Below the pieces are notes generated by a model. That model did not search any database, had not been told where the DNA came from, and worked only from the letters and a program-made list of their open reading frames with translations. From the NCBI GenBank assembly GCA_024720975.1, contig JANJXX010000004.1, forward strand, positions 1-64,000: a stretch of 64,000 nucleotides of DNA, written 5' to 3'. A program made the position numbers and the translations under genes. Each line of letters opens with the position of its first letter. Position 1 is the first letter of the stretch. Positions 1-9,397 of this stretch are shown here, piece after piece. The DNA is from Candidatus Panguiarchaeum symbiosum. GTDB taxonomy: Archaea > Asgardarchaeota > Njordarchaeia > Njordarchaeales > Panguiarchaeaceae.

Positions 1-1267
1 CGACCACTGAAGTATCATCAGACCATGCCTTAGCCTCCATAACAACGTCGCTAGTGCCGGTGGCTTTTAAAGCAAAGCTTATTCTAACTTCCTCTCCAGC
101 ATGTAAAATCGATATGTTGTATATATTACTAGCATTAAGAAGCTCTAAGGCACCACGTATTTCGAGTCCTACGTGGACGTTTGATATATCGCGATTAGCA
201 TTGTTTCTGACGGTCATATTAACATATGCTACGTATCCACTCGATATTCTCTCGGGAACCTCAATATTGACCAGTGCAAGGTCTCTAGATAAAGCATACT
301 CGATCAAGTTGAGTGCAAACATTCTATTATTATAGCTAGCATTAGGATAGCAGAATCGATTTTCGCTGAAGGCCGCCACACTTCCAGATACGAATAGTAA
401 TCCACCTGAGGTTGTATTTGCAAGAGCGAAAACAATTATGTTGCCATCATATACGACTGTTTGATTGCGAATTAATGCTTTATTAGGATTGTAGACATAG
501 GTATCAGAGTCTCCTGTCGCAAGTATCCAGACAGTCTTCCAGGACGTGTTGCCCTCGAGAAGTTCTATGCCAGTACCCCCACCAGGAGAAACGCCACCTG
601 TAGAGATCATATATGTCCCTCCGCCACTGAGGCCGCTTGCAACAGTGTTATCAGCCCATGTGTGTATTATTGGAAAGTAGGTGTATCTAATATAGTTGGT
701 TGGGTCACGTAAGCTTGCATTCAGGATGTGTATACCAAATGGTCTGGTTATGTTGTTCAGTATATAATATTTCAGGTAATTATACCAGTCTGCAAGTATC
801 ATTGCAAAGCCGTTAGATTCATTTATGAAATACATTATAGCGTCCTTTTCTGCATCTGGCAGAAAGGATGCGTCGCTTGGATTAGGCCAGATAAGTGCCC
901 AGAAATTGGTTATGTTATTCCTGTCATAGGTAGTGAAATTCCTTTTATCATATATCGTAAAACCATATATTGTACTTAAGTCCCCTAGGAATGTAGCTAA
1001 ACGTGTAGAGTTGAAGTATGCGTACCTATCATCTAGCAGGACTTTCATCTCGAATGGTAGGGTTAGCTCTATTGTTCTAATGCGGGGTATGAAGAGTGAA
1101 TTTATCTGTGGATTTTTCATCTGTATGCCTTGAATGTTTGCTTGCACACCTTGAATCTCTAATATGTTTTTAAGTGTTCCCTCCGTAATTTTATTACCTG
1201 ATATCACCAGCGGGCTTATCAATAGTACTAGTACTATCATTAATGCCATTATATTGCTTCTCTGCAT
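1..1267 (-). CDS. Secreted/membrane-anchored protein, 3' part missing
   Basis: An open frame runs leftward from ATG at 1267 (GGTG motif at about 1274-1277; an in-frame GTG at 1276 is the other possible start) to the window edge without a stop, so about 422 residues are visible and the C-terminus is cut off. It begins with a short charged stretch and a hydrophobic helix ending near VISG, a signal peptide or anchor, and has many N-x-S/T sequons, as expected for an archaeal surface protein. A middle part rich in G and S (SGGGTYMISTGG, SGGLLFVSG) recalls glutamine-amidotransferase-like/DUF4350 domains of ABC-associated surface proteins. The last visible 90 residues look like a CARDB-type beta domain. 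The function is not known to me. Confidence 0.7.
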   Translation of the reverse strand, partial: MQRSNIMALMIVLVLLISPLVISGNKITEGTLKNILEIQGVQANIQGIQMKNPQINSLFIPRIRTIELTLPFEMKVLLDDRYAYFNSTRLATFLGDLSTIYGFTIYDKRNFTTYDRNNITNFWALIWPNPSDASFLPDAEKDAIMYFINESNGFAMILADWYNYLKYYILNNITRPFGIHILNASLRDPTNYIRYTYFPIIHTWADNTVASGLSGGGTYMISTGGVSPGGGTGIELLEGNTSWKTVWILATGDSDTYVYNPNKALIRNQTVVYDGNIIVFALANTTSGGLLFVSGSVAAFSENRFCYPNASYNNRMFALNLIEYALSRDLALVNIEVPERISSGYVAYVNMTVRNNANRDISNVHVGLEIRGALELLNASNIYNISILHAGEEVRISFALKATGTSDVVMEAKAWSDDTSVV

Positions 1268-1468
1268 TATGCTCACCAGTTAGATTCTGAATCATCATCT
1301 TAGAAAAAGTGCTTATATAGTGACCCGTGTAGAAATACATTTATCTATCGAGTTAGCTCTTACGCTTATCAAGCTTTGGAGAATACAACACTCTTTTATT
1401 ATCTTTTAGCTGTCTTTATCAACTAAGTTTGTCCTAAGGCAGTTATAACTCTAGTGTAGGTGCATGTA

Positions 1469-2731
1469 ATGTCTAGCCAGGATGAAGTTATATTACATAA
1501 GCGAGTTGCCATAGCTGCACTTATGACATTTGGATTTATCAGTCTTCTTGGGGATATTATATATGAGGGCTCCAGGGGGGCCATTTCGGCATACCTACAA
1601 TTGCTAATGACTCCAGCATTAATTGTTGGTCTAGCAGTAGGACTTGGAGAGTTCCTCGGTTATGCACTGAGACTTTTCTCTGGTTATTTCAGTGATGTGA
1701 CACGCGCGTATTGGGGCTTTGTTATTACTGGCTACACTTTACTAATATCAATACCACTCCTCGCATTTTTTACAGACTGGAAGATTGTCATTTTGTTAGT
1801 GATCATTGAAAGGGTAGCCAAGGCAATAAGAACCCCCGCAAGAGATACACTCATTTCAGCCACTACGAAAAGTATTGGAAGAGGAAAGGCATTTGGCCTT
1901 CACGAGTTACTTGATCAAGTTGGAGCGGTAGTAGGTCCACTGATAGTCGCAATTGCTATATTGTATAAGCTCCAGCAAGGGGCTACAGAAATAGCCCAGC
2001 TTCAATTTGCATTCATTGTTCTTATAATACCTTACATACTGCTTCTTACAGTTCTGTTCACTGGTTACATTAAGTTGAAGCAGCACACAAAGGAAGCGTT
2101 AACGGGTGTTGAAGTCTCAACAAAATCAGATACACTCTCCGGAGTGTTTTATGCGTATTCTTTTGCTGTTATGTTGAATGCAGCTGGACTCTTTCAAGTT
2201 GCCTTGATCCTATATATTGCTGCAGAAATGTTTACTGAAATTTTGTGGATTGTTCCGCTTTTGTATCTTCTAATCCAGGGTGTTGATGCCATAGCAGCAC
2301 CCATTGCTGGTACGGCATACGATAAGAGGGGAAGATCGATACTAATAGCACCATTTATGCTATCAATACTTCCAACGGTATTCATTACTCTTATGTACAT
2401 TCAAATGGGTATTCAAATATCACCATCGCTGCTGATACTGCTTGCGGCAATATTCTATGGTATTATACTAGGAATGCAGGAATCAGTCTACAGGGCAGCC
2501 GTTGCTGATCTAACTGGAATATCAAAAAGGGGCTTAGGATATGGAATATTCAGCACCCTTTATGGGTTAGGATTCATGATAAGTGGAGCAGTCTTTGGTT
2601 ACATAATTGACTTGTCGAAGCTAAATCCTCTTAACATCATCTATGCCTTAGCTTATACAATAATAGTGGAAATAATCGCAATAATCCTGCTCATAAAATC
2701 TCTCAGGATGAAATCCCCTAAAAGTAAATAA
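1469..2731 (+). CDS. MFS transporter
   Basis: This 420-residue integral membrane protein has the length and hydrophobic pattern of a 12-helix major facilitator. The loop after helix 2 (RLFSGYFSDVTRAYW) is the family motif A region, and RTPARDTLI with GLHELLDQVGAVVGP after helices 4-5 resembles drug/metabolite facilitators. The substrate cannot be told. ATG at 1469 follows AGGTG at 1458-1462; the longer GTG start at 1460 would begin inside that ribosome-binding site. It stands alone, divergent from the secreted-protein gene on the left and convergent with the phosphoesterase on the right. Family assignment is firm, specificity unknown. Confidence 0.85.
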   Translation: MSSQDEVILHKRVAIAALMTFGFISLLGDIIYEGSRGAISAYLQLLMTPALIVGLAVGLGEFLGYALRLFSGYFSDVTRAYWGFVITGYTLLISIPLLAFFTDWKIVILLVIIERVAKAIRTPARDTLISATTKSIGRGKAFGLHELLDQVGAVVGPLIVAIAILYKLQQGATEIAQLQFAFIVLIIPYILLLTVLFTGYIKLKQHTKEALTGVEVSTKSDTLSGVFYAYSFAVMLNAAGLFQVALILYIAAEMFTEILWIVPLLYLLIQGVDAIAAPIAGTAYDKRGRSILIAPFMLSILPTVFITLMYIQMGIQISPSLLILLAAIFYGIILGMQESVYRAAVADLTGISKRGLGYGIFSTLYGLGFMISGAVFGYIIDLSKLNPLNIIYALAYTIIVEIIAIILLIKSLRMKSPKSK

Positions 2732-2815
2732 AACACCCACTGAGGCATTTAGACAGAATCTACTTATAGCATTTTTCAGAGCGCAGCTTTAACATAACAC
2801 TGGATGCTTTAGGAG

Positions 2816-3481
2816 CTAATCCGCTGATTTAAGTTCTGCGAAGACTTTATTATCCTCTATATCGACTACAGCGAAAAAGCCATGAGCAGCTGGACCAGGA
2901 TTTATCACGACCGTAGAACCTGCAACCTCAACTACTCCACGACCTTCATGTACATGCCCAGAAAACACAGCGAGGGGCTTCACATTCTCAATGAAAGATC
3001 TTATTGTAGCCGATCCCACGGGCTCTCCTGAGTAAAGAAAATCTGTAGTTTCATAGGGTGGATTATGAGTAATGAAGAGTAGGGGCTTTTGAGGCTCAAG
3101 CTTTGTCTTTATGTCTTCTAGCATCTCTGCGAAGTCTTGCTCTGAGAATTCTATGCATGTAGCAAATGGTGTTATTCCACTCCCACCGATACCTGCTATT
3201 TGTAATTTTCCTAATTCAACAACTCTTCTATGAACGTTATAGAACTTCATATCTTCGAAGCTATTCTCTAGGAGCTCTATGGGGTCGCAGTTACCTGGAA
3301 CAAAATACGTTGGTGCTTCTGTAATACTCCTTATTAATTTAATGTATCTAACAACATCACCCAGGGGGCGAAAATTGGTTATATCTCCACAAATAAACAT
3401 GATGTCAAAGCTCTCTGTTGAAATTATTTTCTTGACTTTGTTGATTCTATCATGAATATCCGACAGTACTAAAATCCTCAA
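2816..3481 (-). CDS. Calcineurin-like metallophosphoesterase
   Basis: A 221-residue phosphoesterase of the YfcE/archaeal DNA-repair-exonuclease-like branch. The metal-binding motifs are all present: LSDIHDR (D-x-H), CGDITN (GD), PGNCDP (GNCD, like GNHD), ITHNPPY and FSGHVHEG (GHxH). Such enzymes hydrolyse phosphodiesters or phosphomonoesters with a two-metal centre; the substrate is unknown. I place the start at TTG 3481, giving an N-terminus MRILVLSDIHD; the longer GTG start at 3490 overlaps the GGTGG ribosome-binding motif. It follows sufB by 21 nt on the same strand and probably ends that operon, although a role in Fe-S assembly is not implied. Confidence 0.85.
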   Translation of the reverse strand: MRILVLSDIHDRINKVKKIISTESFDIMFICGDITNFRPLGDVVRYIKLIRSITEAPTYFVPGNCDPIELLENSFEDMKFYNVHRRVVELGKLQIAGIGGSGITPFATCIEFSEQDFAEMLEDIKTKLEPQKPLLFITHNPPYETTDFLYSGEPVGSATIRSFIENVKPLAVFSGHVHEGRGVVEVAGSTVVINPGPAAHGFFAVVDIEDNKVFAELKSAD

Positions 3482-3502
3482 AAATGCCACCGGTGCTCGA
3501 TT

Positions 3503-4708
3503 TTATAGTATAGATTTTGCTATTAGACGCATTGTATTGTCTATCATCGAAGTGACTGCAGGCGGTAATGACGGAAGATCAACTCGTAGAAAGCCCCTAA
3601 CGAGTATTGACTCTGCATTCTCCCGGCTAAATCCTCTGGCCATAAGCCATAAGATCTTGTCCTCAGCCAGCTTTCCAACAGCCGCTTCGTGTGTAAGCGT
3701 AACGTTATCATGAAGAGCATCTAGTATGGGTATTGTTAGGATTCTGGATTTATCAGATAGTAAAAGACCCTGACAATCTATATGACCACGGACCCCGAGC
3801 GCTAGACCTGTTATTTTAGCTCTTGTAGTTAGCTCACTGAAATCTTTAGTTATTGCTCTAGAAATTATTTGTCCAGAGGCGTTATTACCAGCGAGTTCTA
3901 GAGTATATCCACTGTCAGATTTTGCTTGTCCCTCAAGAACGATTGTTGATGCTAAATAAGCTCTAGCATTTTCATGCAAAATTACTCTAGGCATCGACTG
4001 GAATGTTTTTAACTTTGTAAATGCAATGTAATTTGATATGTACTCGCCGCCTTCCTCTACAATCACTCCGGTCCTGGGCCTTATGTGCATAGCTTCACTC
4101 CACCTATGGATCATAACGAAACTTACCCTGGCGCCCTTTTTAACGTATATTTCTGTTATTCCAGCATGCAATCCTGTTGTTTCCCTCATGACAGTGCATC
4201 CTGTCACCACACTTACTTCGCTTCCCTCTTCAGCAATTATGATGTTATGCGGTGCTTGTAGAGATTGATTCAATTGCATGAGAAGACATGCTTGCACTGG
4301 AACTTGGATCCTGTGTCCCTTCTTAGCTCTTACGAAATATCCGCCCTTACCCGCAAGTTCTGCCAGTGCTGTGAACTTGTCAGTATCGACTTTAACCGCG
4401 TTCCAGAAGTAGGGCTCTAGATCCTTACCGTACGTATCTATTGCTTCCTCTAAACTCATTATTTCTAAGCCAGGTACTTTCGATAGCCTCTCGAGAACAA
4501 TACTCTCTAATTGATAATATTCACCTGCCCTATTGGTCGAATCCACACTTACACCAACATTTTCAAGAATATCTGCCACTGAATGCAGGTCGAGGTTTTT
4601 ATCAACTTCCTTTGGAGTAAATTGAGTTATATCTACATCGACTCCGTATTGAGGTGGTTTTGATATGGCTTCTTTAGCCAATTCTCGATACTTGTTACGC
4701 CAACTCAT
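3503..4708 (-). CDS. sufB: SufB/SufD-type Fe-S scaffold protein
   Basis: This 401-residue protein belongs to the SufBD family, the partner of the SufC ATPase in building Fe-S clusters. It has a helical N-terminal third and a C-terminal right-handed beta-helix; recognisable segments include EEGSEVSVVTGC, VIVEEGGEY, SDKSRILTIPILDAL and THEAAVGKLAEDKILWLMARG, the last being the classical C-terminal SufB/D signature with its His and Glu. ATG at 4708 overlaps the 3' end of sufC by 14 nt; the longer ORF start at 4750 lies deep inside sufC. Only one SufB/D is present and no cysteine desulfurase is near, which resembles the minimal two-gene archaeal SUF/SMS arrangement. Confidence 0.9.
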   Translation of the reverse strand: MSWRNKYRELAKEAISKPPQYGVDVDITQFTPKEVDKNLDLHSVADILENVGVSVDSTNRAGEYYQLESIVLERLSKVPGLEIMSLEEAIDTYGKDLEPYFWNAVKVDTDKFTALAELAGKGGYFVRAKKGHRIQVPVQACLLMQLNQSLQAPHNIIIAEEGSEVSVVTGCTVMRETTGLHAGITEIYVKKGARVSFVMIHRWSEAMHIRPRTGVIVEEGGEYISNYIAFTKLKTFQSMPRVILHENARAYLASTIVLEGQAKSDSGYTLELAGNNASGQIISRAITKDFSELTTRAKITGLALGVRGHIDCQGLLLSDKSRILTIPILDALHDNVTLTHEAAVGKLAEDKILWLMARGFSRENAESILVRGFLRVDLPSLPPAVTSMIDNTMRLIAKSIL

Positions 4709-5441
4709 AATAACCAGCCTGACGCTTGAGAATACACATATCGAATCCATACTTAGCTATATGATCGCTAATGATCTCTGCAGGTCCTTCGCAAACTATC
4801 CTGTGATCAAGCATTACATATGCTCTATTGGCTTTAAGGTGCTTTGCCAAGAAGCCTGTGTGAGTAATTATTAGCGCGCCTTTCAAACCAAGCTCGAACA
4901 TTTTTTCAATGGCTTTACTTATGATAAGGATGCTATCTCTATCAACACCAGAATCTGGCTCATCAAACACCACAAATTTCGGCGCCTGCAATGTCGTGAG
5001 GAGGATTTCAACTCTTTTTCTTTCACCACCAGAAAACCCAACATTTGTATGCCTATTAAGTAAATGGCTTACCTGTAAAATCTCAATAAGCTCTTTGAGT
5101 GTGTCCTCTGAGACCCCATGCTTCTCTGCAATTTCTCGAGCGAGCTCCATTAACTTTATTCCTTTGAGTTCAGGAGAAAACTGAAATGCTGCTGTTATTC
5201 CCAGACTTACTCTCTTCTCAATAGGAAATTCAGTTACGTCACGATCATAAAAATATATTCTACCGCCTATAATTCTATAATTTGGATGCCCTAGTATTGC
5301 CATGGCTAAAGACGTCTTGCCACTACCATTCGGACCAAATAGCAGAACAGTCTCTCCAGAGTTTACATGCAGGCTAACTCCATTAACAACAATTTTTCCA
5401 TCAGTACTTACTTTCAGGTTTTCCACTCCGAGAACTTTCAA
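4695..5441 (-). CDS. sufC: SufC ABC-type ATPase for Fe-S assembly
   Basis: A 248-residue soluble ABC ATPase. Walker A is GPNGSGKTS near residue 36, the signature FSGGERKR is typical of SufC, and Walker B is FVVFDEPDSGVD followed by an ITHTG switch histidine; the DSGxD form after Walker B marks SufC rather than transport ATPases. SufC hydrolyses ATP to drive conformational changes in SufB/D during cluster assembly. The start is TTG at 5441 with GGTG at 5449-5452. It lies between the FTR-like gene and sufB on the same strand, overlapping sufB, so the two proteins are likely translationally coupled. Confidence 0.93.
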   Translation of the reverse strand: MKVLGVENLKVSTDGKIVVNGVSLHVNSGETVLLFGPNGSGKTSLAMAILGHPNYRIIGGRIYFYDRDVTEFPIEKRVSLGITAAFQFSPELKGIKLMELAREIAEKHGVSEDTLKELIEILQVSHLLNRHTNVGFSGGERKRVEILLTTLQAPKFVVFDEPDSGVDRDSILIISKAIEKMFELGLKGALIITHTGFLAKHLKANRAYVMLDHRIVCEGPAEIISDHIAKYGFDMCILKRQAGYYELA

Positions 5442-5461
5442 GCGAACGCACCAGATGAGAG

Positions 5462-5803
5462 CTAGGCTTTTGGCTTGTAGATGCTAGGATCTATGAATAA
5501 TTTGCATGTACAGATACCATTCCTCCTTATCTCCTCTTTTGCTGGCTCACAAGGACAAATGTGTTCGCGAATCTTTTGAATTCTACATGGACAATACGCA
5601 TGACCGTAACGTACCATATTTCTTATTTCACCGAGTATTATGCCTCTAACTATTACATCATCTGAGTTGTACTCTATATGCTCACCAAAGAATTTCTTTG
5701 CTGCTTTAAGGAGAATCATTTTGTAAATATCAATAAACTTCTCATCGACCTCAATGTCCTCAATTTCAGCTTTAGCTTTCCCCGCTTCAAACTTAAAAGA
5801 CAT
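5462..5803 (-). CDS. Ferredoxin-thioredoxin reductase catalytic-subunit-like protein
   Basis: A 113-residue protein with three CxC pairs near its C-terminus (CPC, CPC and CTC, followed by KLFID). This is the catalytic core of the beta subunit of ferredoxin:thioredoxin reductase, in which a 4Fe-4S cluster and an adjacent disulfide pass electrons to thioredoxin. The spacing between the first and second CPC is shorter than in plants, and the histidine of the plant CHC is threonine here, so the redox chemistry may differ. ATG at 5803 sits behind GGTGG; a GTG at 5815 falls inside that motif. It leads the ftrB-sufC-sufB operon, which suggests co-production of an Fe-S thiol reductase with its assembly machine. 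Confidence 0.85.
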   Translation of the reverse strand: MSFKFEAGKAKAEIEDIEVDEKFIDIYKMILLKAAKKFFGEHIEYNSDDVIVRGIILGEIRNMVRYGHAYCPCRIQKIREHICPCEPAKEEIRRNGICTCKLFIDPSIYKPKA

Positions 5804-6000
5804 AACAACCACCAAGAATTATCTGTAATATTGACAAAATTTATATCTAGCATATACTTAGAGGAAGTTAAAAAAGCAATAGTTTAATCGGTCGTTTTTG
5901 TATAACTACAGCTCTGGTAAATCATAAGGTTCCTAACTAAAATGTTTTGATTTTTAAATCAAATTCTTAATCCTCACAGTTTGCCTAGGTGCACTGACGT

Positions 6001-6456
6001 ATGAGTGCTAAAATAAGTCTTCTCAGAGAATTGCTCATGGAGTACTCACTCGTAATAGTAGATCTTAACGGTAAGATTCTGTATAGTTCAAGAGAGGATG
6101 GTATAAAGCCCGTGGTTGAGGCCGTCGTGGTTGCCGGTGGGCTTATCGATAATAATATTGTTGCTGATCGCATCATAGGAAAAGCGGCTGCGTTAATTAT
6201 CGCAAATAGAAGACCCCAGCTCGTTTTTGGTACTGTTATGAGTAAGGGTGCTGTAAATCTCCTGAGAGATCTAGGTATTAGCTATAGCTTTGAAAAGCTG
6301 GTCGAAGTTATAAAGGGCAAGACTAAGAGCATATGTCCATTTGAGGAGTTTGTAAAGGACATAAATGACCCGAAGGAAGCACTGATAAAAATCGTCACAA
6401 GATACTTCCCACACTTAAGGGAAAAGGCTTGCGAATTCATTGGTTCTGGTCTATAG
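6001..6456 (+). CDS. DUF1893 family protein
   Basis: A 151-residue soluble protein matching DUF1893 (TM1506-like) in my recollection of the family: a short strand with DLNGKILYSSREDGIKP, then ADRIIGKAAALIIANRRP, an FGTVMSKGAVNLL segment and YSFEKLVEVIKGKTKSICPFEE. The fold is related to cytidine deaminases, but the deaminase zinc motif is not complete, so no reaction can be assigned. About 25 residues follow the usual domain end. ATG at 6001 follows GGTG at 5989-5992. It is divergent from the ftrB-sufCB operon, sharing a roughly 200-nt A/T-rich control region. Confidence 0.75.
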   Translation: MSAKISLLRELLMEYSLVIVDLNGKILYSSREDGIKPVVEAVVVAGGLIDNNIVADRIIGKAAALIIANRRPQLVFGTVMSKGAVNLLRDLGISYSFEKLVEVIKGKTKSICPFEEFVKDINDPKEALIKIVTRYFPHLREKACEFIGSGL

Positions 6457-6672
6457 AAAATGCTTATATCCTCTTCTTAAGCTCGGAAAAGTTCAGTATT
6501 GTTTGTTATCCTATTGCATATCAACGATATCTAAAGGGGAACTAGGTGATTACAGGATTCTGTAGTTAATTATATTGTTCTTGAGTAACAGAACTAAAAG
6601 ATATTTGAATAAGATAGCTTAAAAGCACCATTGCCATTATTTTCATACATTAGAAAACACTTGGTGATCCGT

Positions 6673-9294
6673 GTGAAAAGAGAGGCTATCGTATTAGCCC
6701 TACTAGTATTGGTAAGCTCTGCTGCATTCGTTAATGCCACGTATGGTAGTACGCATAACCCAAGGATACGAATAGAAGCTTCAACAACTACAGATATAGG
6801 CGTTTATGCCGAAGAAGCCAACTTCCTAATGGGAAAGGCTGGACACGTAGCAATGGTACTATTAGCCGCTGGAGGAACGATTGAAATCCCCATAGATACA
6901 AGCTGGGAGGAACTTGATGGACTACTAGCGATGAGAATAGCAGGCGGTATTGGTCATAGATGGTGGCTCTATTATCATCATGACATCTGCCCTGAAATCC
7001 CACCCATGACAACACTGATACTATACTATGGCAAGACAGAGATTGAGGCAACACCACTGGCGAAGGGGCTTGCTAATAAGATTGGATCTACACTTGGTAT
7101 AGCGTTCTATCCGTTGTGGTCCTTCGACGCAGAGAGGGGATCTGTATTCATATTCACGTCTGAACCTGATTTAACTAAAACCATAGATTTCATAAACAGT
7201 GTCGTAATATCAAGATTTCCCACAGCAGGTATAACTAGCTTTGCACATTCACAAATTATCCAAGAGAACATGAAGAATGAAGTATACACCCGGGCCTCAC
7301 TTACAGTAATCAGAGACCATATGGATGTAGATAAGGACACCAACGTAGATGAGTTTATTCCAGTACTCTTATTAGCAACAGTTCTACCAAACACTATAAA
7401 GGAAACAACAGACGGTTGGCTTAAGTTCTCAGTAAAGGAGTCACTAGGCCTAGGCCCAGAGACTAAGATAGAGCCAAATCCTGCTTCGAATTATAGCCTA
7501 ATAAAATTTGACTCATACCTACCTATAGAAATCGATGAAAATCGATCAACAATTCCCGATAACCCGCTATATGAATTCACTGGAAAACTAATATACGTGC
7601 TTAAATCGAGGAACTCCAGCAGGACCCTTGACGATATAGTCATATACTTCAAAGCATTCAGCTTTGAAGAGGAACTGAAATCAATGCCATTCGTTACTAG
7701 TGTATTCTCAATATCAAACATCTCTGTTACAACCTATACCCACGGTATTTGGAGCTTCTGGGCTCTGAATGTGACATATAGCGTGCAAATAGTAAACGTA
7801 GGTTCTGGAGCGGCCTTAAATGTAACTGTAGCACTGCCTCTAGTAGGAGACTTCAGAAGAGTCTTAAATGCGATGGCATACTTCTTTGGAACTAGTAGGG
7901 ATGAATTTATCCGCGGTGAGAATTGGTCAATAAAGAACAGAACAAAAATTGGAGATGCATACTTTGATGCTTTTGTAACAACGATAGATAGAGTCGAACC
8001 AAATAGTACAAAAACTGTAAGCTTCAATGTTATACTGATACCAGATATTATTAAAATGTACTTCCCAACGCTTGCTGTGGGACTCTCATTTGCGATGGGT
8101 CCTGTGGTGACCTACAAGGACTCGGAGGGCAGAGATTACTTTGTCGTATCCAACGGCTTTATAGTAGCTCCAGAGGCAGCCTTTGCTTCAGTGGCCTATT
8201 TACTTCCATCGAACATAGAGTTAATCGATCCCAACGAGCTCCTCTTCAGATTTAACTTCAAACTTATACTTGGAGCAATTTCTGGAGACAACCCACAGAT
8301 CGATATAGATAAACTCCTAAACGTTAAGGCCAAACTACTTGTCTCTAGACCCTGCAGCACCGCCCTGATCTCAGCACCAAAGGAGGTAGCTAGTGATCAA
8401 CTAAGCGAACTAACACTTAACGAGACGGGAGAGACCGTACACATTTTCAATCTAAGCTTCGATGCAAATCTCAGATTCGGAGTTTGGGCAATATTTGGAT
8501 ACGTAGAATTTACCATAGAGACTCCATTCGGTAACATAACGCTTGGTCTTGTGACGAATAGCTACATGATTTACATCCCACCAATACCACAAATTATCGC
8601 TAAATGGCTTTTAGAGAAGATATTCCCCTACCCACATGTTGAGCTCGAAATACAAAAGTTTGCTGAATATGACGCTACAAGGAATGAGCTGACGATAAGA
8701 ATCAATGTCAAGAACATAGGTGATACTGACACAGAGATAAGATTCTTTGAGTTCTTACTAGTAGATTATGTTGATGTTAGTGCAGGAAACAATGGTGTTA
8801 TCTCAGTTAAGATTAATGGAGAGACTGTAGACGTCCACGTTGAGGTCAAAGAGAATCTTGGTGTCATCGTGATAGTTTCGCCATGGATACCTATAAAGGC
8901 TGGAGAGGAAGTAAGCATAGAAATTAAAGTAAAGGTTGTAGCTAACTACACTGGCGAAATAATATTAAGACCAACGCTATTCAAGTACAACTTTGGCAGG
9001 TTTGAACCCGGTACCGTGCCTGACGAAGAATCTCATGTGGACGAGACCGAAGATAGAGAAGAACACGAGAGCGAAGAGTCTGAACATGGAGGCAAACTTC
9101 TCTTAGGTCTACCAACTGGAGAAGTCAGAGCTCTGCAGGAGGCAGGTAACATTCTGTCAACATTCTCAAATTCCGTCCTAATACCAGGAGCTGAGAGAAT
9201 TCGCTGGGGCATAATCATACTTTTAAGCATTATCGCTAGCATAATTATTATTGTGTATGTGAAGGTCATAAGAAAGGGCAAGAATCGCTCATAG
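6673..9294 (+). CDS. Large secreted, C-terminally anchored surface protein
   Basis: An 873-residue extracellular protein. GTG at 6673 is preceded by GGTGATCC and gives a clean signal peptide (KREAIVLALLVLVSSAAFVNA); the longer frame from TTG 6631 has no ribosome-binding site. The body is beta-rich with many N-glycosylation sequons and two NVGSGAAL/NIGDTDTEI-type segments characteristic of CARDB-like or DUF11-like stalk domains. Near the end is an acidic linker of about 25 residues (E/D/H rich) and then a single transmembrane helix with a K/R-rich cytosolic tail, so the protein is probably tethered to the membrane. No catalytic motif is recognised. The downstream HTH/membrane regulator may control it. 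Confidence 0.75.
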   Translation: MKREAIVLALLVLVSSAAFVNATYGSTHNPRIRIEASTTTDIGVYAEEANFLMGKAGHVAMVLLAAGGTIEIPIDTSWEELDGLLAMRIAGGIGHRWWLYYHHDICPEIPPMTTLILYYGKTEIEATPLAKGLANKIGSTLGIAFYPLWSFDAERGSVFIFTSEPDLTKTIDFINSVVISRFPTAGITSFAHSQIIQENMKNEVYTRASLTVIRDHMDVDKDTNVDEFIPVLLLATVLPNTIKETTDGWLKFSVKESLGLGPETKIEPNPASNYSLIKFDSYLPIEIDENRSTIPDNPLYEFTGKLIYVLKSRNSSRTLDDIVIYFKAFSFEEELKSMPFVTSVFSISNISVTTYTHGIWSFWALNVTYSVQIVNVGSGAALNVTVALPLVGDFRRVLNAMAYFFGTSRDEFIRGENWSIKNRTKIGDAYFDAFVTTIDRVEPNSTKTVSFNVILIPDIIKMYFPTLAVGLSFAMGPVVTYKDSEGRDYFVVSNGFIVAPEAAFASVAYLLPSNIELIDPNELLFRFNFKLILGAISGDNPQIDIDKLLNVKAKLLVSRPCSTALISAPKEVASDQLSELTLNETGETVHIFNLSFDANLRFGVWAIFGYVEFTIETPFGNITLGLVTNSYMIYIPPIPQIIAKWLLEKIFPYPHVELEIQKFAEYDATRNELTIRINVKNIGDTDTEIRFFEFLLVDYVDVSAGNNGVISVKINGETVDVHVEVKENLGVIVIVSPWIPIKAGEEVSIEIKVKVVANYTGEIILRPTLFKYNFGRFEPGTVPDEESHVDETEDREEHESEESEHGGKLLLGLPTGEVRALQEAGNILSTFSNSVLIPGAERIRWGIIILLSIIASIIIIVYVKVIRKGKNRS

Positions 9295-9296
9295 GG

Positions 9297-9340
9297 CTTC
9301 CTTCCTATTTATTCTTTTTTCTTTATTTCTTTCATTGATT
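9297..9340 (+). terminator. Pyrimidine-rich transcription terminator
   Basis: Immediately after the stop of the large surface-protein gene is a run of T-rich and C/T-rich blocks, including T6 and T5 tracts, without a strong hairpin. Archaeal RNA polymerase stops at such U-tracts. The inference rests on base composition and position only. Confidence 0.4.
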
Positions 9341-9397
9341 TCTATTGGCGTGAATGATTTCACTTTTACAAACCAATCCTATAAGGTCTAGGTCATC

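Noticed and set aside
728..1133. Two short + strand frames inside the secreted-protein gene
   Set aside because: They are antisense to the long uninterrupted minus frame and have no start signals.
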